Origin: Polyangium jinanense
Lineage (GTDB): Bacteria > Myxococcota > Polyangia > Polyangiales > Polyangiaceae
Reading direction: 5' to 3'
NCBI RefSeq assembly: GCF_028435365.1
Contig: NZ_JAGTJJ010000010.1
Location: 124,001-188,000 of the forward strand
DNA length: 64,000 nucleotides
Positions 8,864-16,917 of this stretch are shown piece after piece. Position 1 is the stretch's first letter. Every line of letters starts with the position of its first letter. The translations under genes and the position numbers were made by a program. The notes beneath the pieces were generated by a model. It saw only the letters and a list, made by a program, of their open reading frames with translations, was not told the origin of the DNA and searched no databases.

Positions 8864-11007
8864 GCGAAAGCGACCTCCGGCGCGGATTGGTCCTCGTCGT
8901 GCACGATGGCGGAGTCCGCGAGAGCCTCGGGGGCGGGCAGCGGCGCCGTCGCGGGCTTGCCGTCGCGAAAGAGATCGGGGATCTCGATGGTGTGGTCTTC
9001 GGTATCGGGATCGCAGAACCGATCGTGCACGTGCTCGCCATCGTAGGACATGCGCTTGCCGGCGTCTTGCTTGGGCTTCGGCGCGACGCGGGCGCGGATG
9101 GCGTCCGGGATGGCGTTGCCCTCGAAGCTCTCGGTCGTCGACCCGAAATTGAGATCCGAGCGCTTGCGGTGCCAGTAGAGGCAGGTCCCGTTCGCCGCGT
9201 TCGTCAAGACGATCGTGTCACGGTAGTCGTGTATGTACGAGAGCCCGGGCGTCGGCTCGACGAGCGGGTCTTTTTTCTTGTCTCGGTTCGGGTTTGCCTT
9301 TTTGATCTCGTACTTCTTCTTCTTCGCTGCGTAAACGACGGGCTCCATCTCCGCGAGCTTTCGCTTGCGGGCGCCGTGCTCCCACATCATCCGCGCGAGC
9401 TCGCCCTGGGGCGTGTAGATGATGAACCAGCCCTGGAGCTTCGTGAACCCCGGCATGTTCCGCAGCGCCCACACGCAGCGCGAGATGTGGAAGTTTTCCT
9501 CGTCGTTATCCCCGTACATCCGAAACATCTTGCTCACGTACAAGATATGGTCGTCCGTCATCTTGGCGGGCGGCACGCGCTCGGTGATGACGAGGCGCAA
9601 GAGGCCGATCGGGCGCGCACTGCGGATGAACTCCGCCATGTCGAGTAGATCTTCCGGCGGTTCGGGCGGCACGCCGAGGCCGCAGAACGTATTGCCCTGG
9701 TAGACCTGTGAGATGAAGTTCCCGTCGTAAATCCCTGCCTTGCTCACCGGATCCATGAGCGTGTGGGCCATGTGCTCGTCGAGCGGATGCCCGTTCGTCG
9801 TGTCGAGGAGCTGGACCTTCTTCTTGTCCTTGCTGATCCGCAGCACGAGATGGATGTGTGATCCTTTCCGTTGCCCCGAGACCGGCACGTCGACTTGCAC
9901 GGAAAAGTTCTCTGCAGGTATGTTGGCGAGGCTGGGGTCACTCGAGAGAACAGTCTTCTGAACCGAGACGTTGCTCTCTGTGTCCTCGTGCAAGTACTGC
10001 TGGTCCTTGAGCTGGCTCGTTTTCTCCGGCAGGTCGTTGAGGGCCTGCTCGCGATGTTCCTTCTTGAGCTGCGGGACGCCCTTTTCGTCGACGGTCACCC
10101 AATGGGGGGGGACCCATGCCGTCGTGTACTTCGCGTCGCCGAATGGGTTGTAACAATAGGCCGAGCCCGGGCGGAGAGGCACGGGGATCACCTGCGTGCT
10201 GTCGGCCGGCGCCCCTTTGGCCTTTGGCATCGGCTCGATCCCCGTCGCGACGGGAACGCGCAGGTGCGCGAGGTTCGTCGGGTACCACCTCCCGCCATTC
10301 TTCTCGTCGAAGAGGGGTTTGCCCTTGTTCTGGCTCGCAGCCAGGTTCGCCCCGTCGAGGTGCTGCTCCAGCGTGAAGCCGCGGGTCAGGACGCCGTACG
10401 TCGTGAGGTGCTGGCAGGCGCAGGCGATGGACACGGCGGGGTCTGTGTTTTCGACCATCACCTCCTCGAGCTTCCGGTTGTTCTTGGCGAGCTTGACCTT
10501 GTACGCCTGGATCTCGAGGTGCGTCGCCGGGAACGTCGCGTCCTTGCGGGCCTTGCACGCCTCCTCGAAATCGACGCTGCGCCGCTGGATCCGCGAAAAA
10601 ATGTACGAATCCCATTTCGAGTTCTGGAAATACGCCTGCCCCGGGCCCCCGTACCGCATGCCGAAGACGATCTCCGAGAGCGCGCGAGCCCACGCCTCCT
10701 CGCCCTCACTCGCGTCCCAGTCCTCGTTTTTCCCGGCCGGACCCGCCCACGCCTCGTCGAGGCTCCGGTGCAGCCGTTCCTCGATCCAGGCAAGAATCGC
10801 CCCGAGCGTCTCGGGTTTTTCCTTGTCGAGCTCGCTCTCCAGGTACGGACCCGCGCCGATCGCGCCTTCCGGGATGTCCGTCTCCGTGTGATTCAGGCAC
10901 ACGACGAGGCGCGGCGGAGCGCCCGGGTGCGCCGCTGGGTTCGATACCTTGCCGATGGCCTCGGCAACCGCCTGGATGAATTGCTTGTCCGCCTCGGGGA
11001 TCGCCAT
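8860..11007 (-). CDS. Candidate T6SS effector, unknown family with possible Cys-His-Asp site
   Basis: 715-aa soluble protein with no signal peptide or TM segment. It begins 7 bp after the vgrG stop, the usual place for a VgrG-delivered cargo effector. I do not recognise the family. The central part has conserved-looking small motifs: IACACQHLTTYGVL (C196 and C198 entering a helix), then GSHIHLVLRI (H384/H386), then VQLLDTTNGH (D402). This order of Cys, His on a strand, and Asp/Asn on the next strand is that of papain-like/NlpC-type cysteine peptidases and amidases. Later segments include FIIYTPQGELARMMWEHG and a Lys-rich stretch near residues 570-600 (YAAKKKKYEIKK). A peptidase or amidase effector is an inference from motif order and context only. 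Confidence 0.7.
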   Translation of the reverse strand: MAIPEADKQFIQAVAEAIGKVSNPAAHPGAPPRLVVCLNHTETDIPEGAIGAGPYLESELDKEKPETLGAILAWIEERLHRSLDEAWAGPAGKNEDWDASEGEEAWARALSEIVFGMRYGGPGQAYFQNSKWDSYIFSRIQRRSVDFEEACKARKDATFPATHLEIQAYKVKLAKNNRKLEEVMVENTDPAVSIACACQHLTTYGVLTRGFTLEQHLDGANLAASQNKGKPLFDEKNGGRWYPTNLAHLRVPVATGIEPMPKAKGAPADSTQVIPVPLRPGSAYCYNPFGDAKYTTAWVPPHWVTVDEKGVPQLKKEHREQALNDLPEKTSQLKDQQYLHEDTESNVSVQKTVLSSDPSLANIPAENFSVQVDVPVSGQRKGSHIHLVLRISKDKKKVQLLDTTNGHPLDEHMAHTLMDPVSKAGIYDGNFISQVYQGNTFCGLGVPPEPPEDLLDMAEFIRSARPIGLLRLVITERVPPAKMTDDHILYVSKMFRMYGDNDEENFHISRCVWALRNMPGFTKLQGWFIIYTPQGELARMMWEHGARKRKLAEMEPVVYAAKKKKYEIKKANPNRDKKKDPLVEPTPGLSYIHDYRDTIVLTNAANGTCLYWHRKRSDLNFGSTTESFEGNAIPDAIRARVAPKPKQDAGKRMSYDGEHVHDRFCDPDTEDHTIEIPDLFRDGKPATAPLPAPEALADSAIVHDEDQSAPEVAFA

Positions 11008-11014
11008 GACTCCC

Positions 11015-13672
11015 TCAATTCCCGTGCACGTCGAGCAGCGTTCGTTGGGTCGCCTCGTCGAGCGCCCCCGTCTCTTCGAGCTTGTGATCCTTCTGGAACC
11101 AGGCGAGCGCCGCCCGCGTCTCGTCGTCGATCCCGCCCCGGATCGCGCCCACGTAATAGCCGAGGTTCTTCAGCCGCACCTGCGCGCCGGCAATCGAAGC
11201 GATGTCGGGCAAGGCGCCGATCTTCACCGAATACTCCCGCTTCGGCCCCGTGCGATCCTCACCGAGCCACAACGTGATCCGTGCCGTCTGCGCGTCCTTC
11301 GGGACGTCCCGCTCCACGAGACCATCGGGCCCCGTAATTCCGTCGCATTTAAAACCCTCGCAGACGAGGTCGTAGAGCTTGCCCGCGTAGGGCTCGAAGT
11401 TCTCGTCCGTGAGCTTGATGCGTAGCTTCACGGTCTCCGGCTCGGGCTCGTCGCGCGTCGGGTCCTTCGGGCGGCTGTCCTTGCAGTTCAAAAGGACCCG
11501 CGTCCCCTTCACGCTGGCGTCCCGATCGAGCTCGATCGACGATTTCTCGCCGTAGAGCTTCAGCACCTTCGAGACGATCTCCGCCTCCTCGCCGAGGCGC
11601 ACGGCGGGCCCCTTGCCCGTCATGGCCGCGCTCTCCTGCCCCTCGATCTCCACACGGCGCGCGCGCAGGACGATCCGATCCGAGAGGATCTCCACCACGC
11701 TGTCCCCCACCACCAATGAAATGCCCTGATCTGCCTGGATTCGCGCGGTTTTTCCGGCCGATACGATCCACTTTCCGGAGACGTTCGTCTCGACGATCCC
11801 GTCGTCGCGCCCCTCGCCCACAACGACCGCGTGCTCCGCCTCCACGCGGAGCACGCTCTGGCCCATCACCACCGTCAGGTGATCGCCGTGCACCGTGTGC
11901 CGGTCCGATCCGTGCACGACCTCTGCGCGGCTGCCCCGGACCTCGCTCGCCACGTCGCCGCCCGTCGATTGCGCCATGCCGCCCGAGACGCTCACGGTCG
12001 CGCCGCCGTCGATCGTCTGTACGAGCGCGCCGGCCACGTGATCGTCGCGGTCGCCCTGCACGCGCAGGACGTGCTTGCCGCCGATCGTCACGGTCTTGTC
12101 GTGGGTGACCGTCTCGTCGTGGTCGTTTTCGATCGTCTCGCGCAGATCCTTCTGCGCGTGGATCGAGATCTCCTCGGCGCCCGCGCGATCCTCGAAGGAG
12201 ATTTCATTGTAGCCGCCGCCGCCGGGCGTGGTCTGCGTGCGAATGCCGCTCCGGGTCTTCGCGTCGGGCAGCTTGAACGTGGGCGGGTGTGTCGCGTCGT
12301 TCAGGCAGCCCATCACGACGGGCCTGTCGAGGTCGCCGCCGAGGAAGCCGACGAGCACCTCCATCCCGACGCGTGGGATGAATTGAAAACCCCAGCCGGT
12401 GCCCGCCCACGCCTGCGCGATGCGGATCCAAGAGGATGAATGCTCGTCGTGTTTTCCTTCCAGATCCCAGTGGAATTGCACCTTGATACGGCCGTACGGA
12501 TCCGTATGAATTTCCTGCCCCGAGGGCCCCACGACCGTCGCCGTCTCCATCACCTGGCGCATCGTGCGGCGCGGTTTCTTCGGGCGGATGGCGACGGTTG
12601 CAGGCGCCGCGCGGAACGTCGTGGTGAAGACCGGATCGTTCGTCCCGGCGTGTTGCGGATCGTGGCCCTCGTGGACGGCGCGGACGACGACGTAAGGGCC
12701 GTTCAGCGCGGGGACGTCATGATCTTCGAGCGTGAAGCGATGGCCCGGCGAGAGCCTGCGGCAATACGTCGTCCCCTCGGCGAGCGCGGCGCGCGCCCTT
12801 CGTTGTTCGAGCATGGTGATCGCCCGCGCCGGATCGATCTCGGGCTCCTCGTCCTCGCCGTGGTGCTCGTACACGACGAGCCCCTCGGCCTTGCCCGCGC
12901 TCGCCCGCAGCTCGGCCGTGGGCTTGCGGAAATCGTGATCCCGGACGAGCGTGCCTTCCGTCGCCGCGCTCGTTTGTCGGATGAAACGCGTGACCTGATC
13001 CTCGCGGACCGTGAGCGCGGTCGCGCCGTCGGCCCGGCGGAACACGAGGACGTCGGCGCCGGGGATGCGCGGATAAAGCGTGGGGGCGTCGCCGAAGACC
13101 ACGACCTCCCGGGCGTCGTCGGTCCCGTCGCCGGGAAACTCGAAATGGTAGAAGACGCCGGCCTCCGCGGCGAGGCGCTGTACGAAGGCGAGGTCGCTCT
13201 CGCGGTGCTGTACGCAATACGCGCGGCGCGGGTGCGGGCCGAGGAGGTCGAAGCGGCAAGGAATGCCGTGCCCCGCGAGCACGGTGGCGACGATTTCGGG
13301 GAACGTACGGTCTTGAAAGATGCGGCTGCGCTGGTTGCGTCGGCAGAGCGCGAGGCGCGGCACGAGGCGGAGGCGGAAGGCGATCCGGCCTTGTTCGACC
13401 GCGCCCTCGGCCCGCACGCGCGAGACCACGCCGCGCACGATCCGCGGCGCGTGATCGGGGACCGCGATGCAGAGGACGGCGTCCTTGCCGATCATGTCCC
13501 GCTCGAAGCTCGCTTCGTCGAGCCCCTGGGCCTCGGCAAACGCGACCACGTCGAAGGCAAAGGGCCGCGAGATGCGCTCCTCGCCAGCGATTTTCACGAC
13601 CGTGAGGCGGCCTTTGCCGAACTCGGAAGCGCGGAACTCGAAGTGGGTCCTGGGCTCGGAAGAATGGGCCAT
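11015..13672 (-). CDS. vgrG: Type VI secretion spike protein VgrG (TssI) with C-terminal peptidoglycan-binding domain
   Basis: 885 aa. The N-terminal ~330 residues match the gp27-like base (FDVVAFAE..., IAFRLRLVPRLALCRRNQRSRIFQ). The gp5-like OB fold follows (DPYGRIKVQFHWD, SSWIRIAQAWAG, GMEVLVGFLGGDLDRP), and then a beta-helical needle region with EISIHAQKDLRETI and repeating V-x-G strands. The last ~70 residues (VRLKNLGYYVGAIRGGIDDETRAALAWFQKDH) form a PG_binding_1-type domain not present in minimal VgrGs. It forms the trimeric tip of the T6SS puncturing device; the added domain may hold it at target cell wall or dock the cargo encoded next. No tss structural genes lie in the window, so this is an orphan vgrG island. 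Confidence 0.93.
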   Translation of the reverse strand: MAHSSEPRTHFEFRASEFGKGRLTVVKIAGEERISRPFAFDVVAFAEAQGLDEASFERDMIGKDAVLCIAVPDHAPRIVRGVVSRVRAEGAVEQGRIAFRLRLVPRLALCRRNQRSRIFQDRTFPEIVATVLAGHGIPCRFDLLGPHPRRAYCVQHRESDLAFVQRLAAEAGVFYHFEFPGDGTDDAREVVVFGDAPTLYPRIPGADVLVFRRADGATALTVREDQVTRFIRQTSAATEGTLVRDHDFRKPTAELRASAGKAEGLVVYEHHGEDEEPEIDPARAITMLEQRRARAALAEGTTYCRRLSPGHRFTLEDHDVPALNGPYVVVRAVHEGHDPQHAGTNDPVFTTTFRAAPATVAIRPKKPRRTMRQVMETATVVGPSGQEIHTDPYGRIKVQFHWDLEGKHDEHSSSWIRIAQAWAGTGWGFQFIPRVGMEVLVGFLGGDLDRPVVMGCLNDATHPPTFKLPDAKTRSGIRTQTTPGGGGYNEISFEDRAGAEEISIHAQKDLRETIENDHDETVTHDKTVTIGGKHVLRVQGDRDDHVAGALVQTIDGGATVSVSGGMAQSTGGDVASEVRGSRAEVVHGSDRHTVHGDHLTVVMGQSVLRVEAEHAVVVGEGRDDGIVETNVSGKWIVSAGKTARIQADQGISLVVGDSVVEILSDRIVLRARRVEIEGQESAAMTGKGPAVRLGEEAEIVSKVLKLYGEKSSIELDRDASVKGTRVLLNCKDSRPKDPTRDEPEPETVKLRIKLTDENFEPYAGKLYDLVCEGFKCDGITGPDGLVERDVPKDAQTARITLWLGEDRTGPKREYSVKIGALPDIASIAGAQVRLKNLGYYVGAIRGGIDDETRAALAWFQKDHKLEETGALDEATQRTLLDVHGN

Positions 13673-13696
13673 GGGCGAGGTTCTCGCCCAACGATA

Positions 13697-14767
13697 TCAC
13701 CCGGGCGGCCGCACCGCGAGCGTGTAGAGCACGGATAAGTCGTTCTGGAGATCCATCGCGTCCTCGCCCTGATCCCAGCCGAGGACGTGCCCGATCGTCC
13801 GGATGGCCTCGGCGTCGTCCCGATCGAAGACTTTCACCTCGAAGCCCGCCGCCGTGAAAGCCTCGCGCGGGAACGGGGAGCGGCCGTCGGACCAAGGAAC
13901 GAAGGGTTTGTCCGGGGGCGTCGGGGCCGGGCAGATGTTGTAGATGAGGAAAACCCCTCCGGGCCGCAAGCGCTCGAAGACGGCGCCGAGGAAGGCCGCG
14001 TCGTCGACGCCGAGCCGGATGAGCTTGCTCTCGTCCGCGGGTCTGTCCGGGTGGATGTATCCTTTCTTGAGGACGTTTTTCGAGACAATCACGTCGAACG
14101 GCCCTGCGGCGGCCGCGCGGATCGCGGGATCACCGGGAAAGGTCCCGTGGAGGAGGCGCAGCGAGCCTGGCGCACCGGAGAGGCTGCGGATCTCGCCTTG
14201 ATCGCCGGGCACGCCGTAGAGCGCGGCGAGCAGTGGATCGACGTCCACGCCGACCGCATGGACGCCGAGGCTCGCGAGCATCCGGAGGTGCCCCGCGGCG
14301 CCATACCCGAAATCGAAGAATCGTGATCCGGGCGGCAACGTGACCCCAGCCTCGCCGAGCACCTCGAGCGCGCGCGTATACGCGAGCGGCGAGCCATAAC
14401 GCGTGCTGTAATAAAATTCCTCGTCGACGGGCAGGGGCTTGAAGGCGTCTCGGTCCGGGATGCGCGACAAACCGTCCGCGTCGACGACGCGTTTCTTCTC
14501 GGCATCACGATACAACGTGCGCGGCGTGATGGACGGGAGCGATGGAGCGGCCGCGAGGAATCGGCGCGCGAGATCCGAGCGGACGAGGGGGCCGAGTTTT
14601 TCGGCGTCGGCGCGAATGCGCGCCACGCCTTGTAAAGCGTCCGCGGGCGCGGCGGGCGAGGGCGCAGGCGCGCGGGCCGGCTCGCGTGGCGCGGCGCCGC
14701 TGCACGCCGGAAGGACGAGGGGGATCGTGAGAATGGCGGCGAGGGGAAGCCCGAGGCGCGTCGACAT
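13697..14767 (-). CDS. Lipoprotein with SAM-methyltransferase-like fold
   Basis: 356-aa protein with a signal and lipobox (PLVLPACSG) followed by an Ala/Pro spacer. The body reads like a class I methyltransferase: FFDFGYGAAGHLRMLASLG (motif I glycines), HAVGVDVDP (acidic end of strand 2), FDVIVSKNVLKKGYI (motif IV position), and RLRPGGVFLIYNICP (post-motif strand). SAM is not expected outside the cytoplasm, so export of such a fold is odd; the domain may have lost catalysis or the lipobox may be misleading. It lies 24 bp upstream of vgrG on the same strand and could be the first gene of that operon. Confidence 0.7.
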   Translation of the reverse strand: MSTRLGLPLAAILTIPLVLPACSGAAPREPARAPAPSPAAPADALQGVARIRADAEKLGPLVRSDLARRFLAAAPSLPSITPRTLYRDAEKKRVVDADGLSRIPDRDAFKPLPVDEEFYYSTRYGSPLAYTRALEVLGEAGVTLPPGSRFFDFGYGAAGHLRMLASLGVHAVGVDVDPLLAALYGVPGDQGEIRSLSGAPGSLRLLHGTFPGDPAIRAAAAGPFDVIVSKNVLKKGYIHPDRPADESKLIRLGVDDAAFLGAVFERLRPGGVFLIYNICPAPTPPDKPFVPWSDGRSPFPREAFTAAGFEVKVFDRDDAEAIRTIGHVLGWDQGEDAMDLQNDLSVLYTLAVRPPG

Positions 14768-14926
14768 GAAACCCGCGTAGCAGGGGCGCCTGGGCGAAGC
14801 AATCTTCGTGGACCCCCGCGGACTGCCAATTTTTCCGGGCGCGCCGTCCGCGTGATGCGCTCATGGACAACGTGGCAATCGACGGAGGCGCTGGAATCTC
14901 GCTCCTGCGGGGCCGTTTCTCCCGGC

Positions 14927-15712
14927 GTGAAAAAACTCAAAGCATGGGTGGCGGAGGCCTTCGAGTTTTCGGTCTGGGTTGTCGAGAAGGTGTTCTTCTC
15001 CGTCCTCGTCTGCGTCCTCGTCCCCATCCTCCTGGCGATGCTCTTCGCTCCGTGCCTCGGCGTCGTTCTCGCATGCAAGCGGTGGGTCCTCGACGTCCCC
15101 GGAGGGATGTCGTGGTATCCGACCGCGTTCGGAGGGCTCTTCATCGGGGCGTACTTGTTCCCGATCTCCCTCGCGAAAGGCACCTTCGGTCGGCGCCTCT
15201 CCCTGCGCGTGGTGCGCGCGCGAGAGGTCCCCGTGGACGAGGCGCTGCCCCATGAATTCGTGGCGATCGATGCCTGGGTCGTGAGCGGTCGCCCGATCGA
15301 GCGCCCCGCGGCCCCCGGCGGCGACGAATGGGTCACCTATCCGCTGGTCCTCGCGGACGCGAGCGGGGGCGTGCTGCGTGTCGAGCGCGCCGACGGCGCG
15401 GATCAGCCGGCCGGCGAGGGCCTACATTATTATGGCGCGGCCCGCGTCGGGCACCGCGTCGTCGCCCTCGGCGAGGTCCGCCGCGACGAGGTGGATGGGT
15501 CGCTCTACCGCCTGCCCGCCCGCGGCGCGCGGCTCGTGCGCGGCAAGTCGCCCTACTTCCTTGTCCGTGAAGGGGATCTCGCCGCCGTGGTTGCAGAGAT
15601 CCGCCGTGAAGAGACTTCACCCGCCTGGGGTATCTTCTCGCTCGTCTTGCTGGCGGTTGGCTTCGGCTCGATGATCGGCGCCCAGTCCGCAGTGCCGTCG
15701 TGGTTTCTGTGA
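14927..15712 (+). CDS. Membrane protein of unknown function
   Basis: 261 aa if the GTG at 14927 is used; an upstream ATG at 14852 would add 25 residues without membrane character. Two or three N-terminal TM segments (VFFSVLVCVLVPILLAMLF and WYPTAFGGLFIGAYLFPISLA) are followed by a ~150-residue soluble beta-rich domain and one C-terminal TM segment (GIFSLVLLAVGFGSMIGA). The layout recalls GIDE-type or DUF3592-like membrane proteins, but I cannot assign it. Its stop overlaps the ATG of pssA in TGATG, suggesting co-expression with phospholipid synthesis. Confidence 0.65.
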   Translation: MKKLKAWVAEAFEFSVWVVEKVFFSVLVCVLVPILLAMLFAPCLGVVLACKRWVLDVPGGMSWYPTAFGGLFIGAYLFPISLAKGTFGRRLSLRVVRAREVPVDEALPHEFVAIDAWVVSGRPIERPAAPGGDEWVTYPLVLADASGGVLRVERADGADQPAGEGLHYYGAARVGHRVVALGEVRRDEVDGSLYRLPARGARLVRGKSPYFLVREGDLAAVVAEIRREETSPAWGIFSLVLLAVGFGSMIGAQSAVPSWFL

Positions 15713-16572
15713 TGGCGCTGCTGCGAAGCATTTTGCGCACCGTGCTGCCGACACGCGACCATGCAATGGCTTTTGACGCGGCGCCCCGGACGGAGGTAGC
15801 ATCCCGCGCCGTGCCGCCGCTTCGTTACTTCGTACCCAATGGGTTCACCGGGCTTTCGCTTCTCCTCGGCCTCGGCTCCGTCGTGATGAGCTCGGAGGGC
15901 AATTTCCGCCTCGCGGCGTGGATGATCCTCTGGGGCGTCTTGCTCGACAAGCTCGACGGCAGCGCCGCGCGTCTGCTCAACGCCACGAGCAAGTTCGGCG
16001 TCGAGTTCGACAGCTTCGCCGACTTCGTGGTCTTCGGCATCGCCCCGGCCGCGCTGGTCTACTACCGGCTCTTGCCGATCGGTCCGCTGCTCGGCTGGGA
16101 GAAACCCGCGCTCCTCGCGACCTCGGGCCTCTACGCGCTCGCGCTCGCCGTGCGCCTCGCGCGCTTCAACGTCACGACGGGCGGCGAGGGCATCTTCTAC
16201 GGCCTGCCCGGCACGTTGATGGGTGCAATCGTCGCCACGGCGTACCTCACCTGGGACAAGTACGGTTTGCCCGAGCGCTCGCTCATCGTGAGCCCCGCGG
16301 TGCTCGTGATCGCCGCGGGCCTCATGGTGAGCACGGTCCGCCTGCCGAAGCTGAAGCTCGGCAAGAACAAGGTCATGAAGGCGTTCACGGTGTGCAACGT
16401 CGTCGGGGCGTACCTGTGCGGGCCGCTCCGGATCTTGCCGGAGTACCTGCTCGGCATCGCCCTGATCTACACCCTGGGCGGGGTCGTGTATTGCCTGATG
16501 AACCCGAGTGCCGGCCTCGACGCCGAACCCGAGTCCGCCCCCGAGCCCGCCCAGGCCGAGCGTCTCGCCTGA
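15712..16572 (+). CDS. pssA: CDP-diacylglycerol-serine O-phosphatidyltransferase (phosphatidylserine synthase)
   Basis: 286-aa integral membrane enzyme of the CDP-alcohol phosphatidyltransferase family. The signature D-G-x2-A-R-x8-G-x3-D-x3-D is intact in DKLDGSAARLLNATSKFGVE followed by FDSFAD; its aspartates bind the two metal ions. About six to seven TM helices follow. Known role of the family: CDP-diacylglycerol plus L-serine gives phosphatidylserine, the precursor of phosphatidylethanolamine. Phosphatidylinositol or archaetidylserine synthases share the motif, but the FVPNGFTGLSLLLG start is most like PssA. The ATG overlapping the upstream stop gives a ~35-residue N-terminal extension; GTG 15811 would give the usual short N-terminus. 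Confidence 0.85.
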   Translation: MALLRSILRTVLPTRDHAMAFDAAPRTEVASRAVPPLRYFVPNGFTGLSLLLGLGSVVMSSEGNFRLAAWMILWGVLLDKLDGSAARLLNATSKFGVEFDSFADFVVFGIAPAALVYYRLLPIGPLLGWEKPALLATSGLYALALAVRLARFNVTTGGEGIFYGLPGTLMGAIVATAYLTWDKYGLPERSLIVSPAVLVIAAGLMVSTVRLPKLKLGKNKVMKAFTVCNVVGAYLCGPLRILPEYLLGIALIYTLGGVVYCLMNPSAGLDAEPESAPEPAQAERLA

Positions 16573-16917
16573 CTTTCCCGCGTTTTCCCGCATGCGTGGG
16601 TCGCGCGAGGCCTTGACGAAGGGCCGTTTTCCTGACGGCATCCCGCCCGATCGACCACGCCGTCAGCGCCCGATGCCCCGGGCGCGGCACCTCTGACAAA
16701 GCCACCATTGCCATCATCCGGGACGCGACGGCATGTCCCGACGCAATGTGCGTGTGGGATATCTCACTTTTGGGTGGTCACGCGAGTTATCCCCGCTATC
16801 CTCCCCCCTGAGCCGTGTGCGTGACACCCTGGCGTGGCGCCAGGGCGAAAAGCACCGGTCATTGCTTGGCTCGCGGGCGCAAGCGCTTCGTGAAGCGAGC
16901 CACTAGGGAGGGGCTAC
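16573..16917. other. Intergenic region with one perfect hairpin
   Basis: 345 bp between pssA and the next lipoprotein gene. No ORF with coding character is seen. It contains one perfect inverted repeat near its right end (separate entry), and a GGGAGGGG ribosome-binding site 5 bp before the ATG at 16918. A promoter for the downstream gene must lie here, but I see no convincing -35/-10 pair. Confidence 0.6.
16827..16845. other. Short perfect hairpin in the leader of the CxxCH lipoprotein gene
   Basis: CCCTGGCG (16827-16834) pairs with CGCCAGGG (16838-16845) across a TGG loop. There is no T-tract after it, so it is not a canonical terminator. It lies about 70 bp before the ATG at 16918 and could be an operator or a 5'-UTR structure; the function is unknown. 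Confidence 0.45.

Noticed and set aside
12440..13738. 432-codon plus-strand frame opposite vgrG
   Set aside because: It is opposite an unambiguous VgrG N-terminus and has the typical Arg/Glu/Asp shadow composition.
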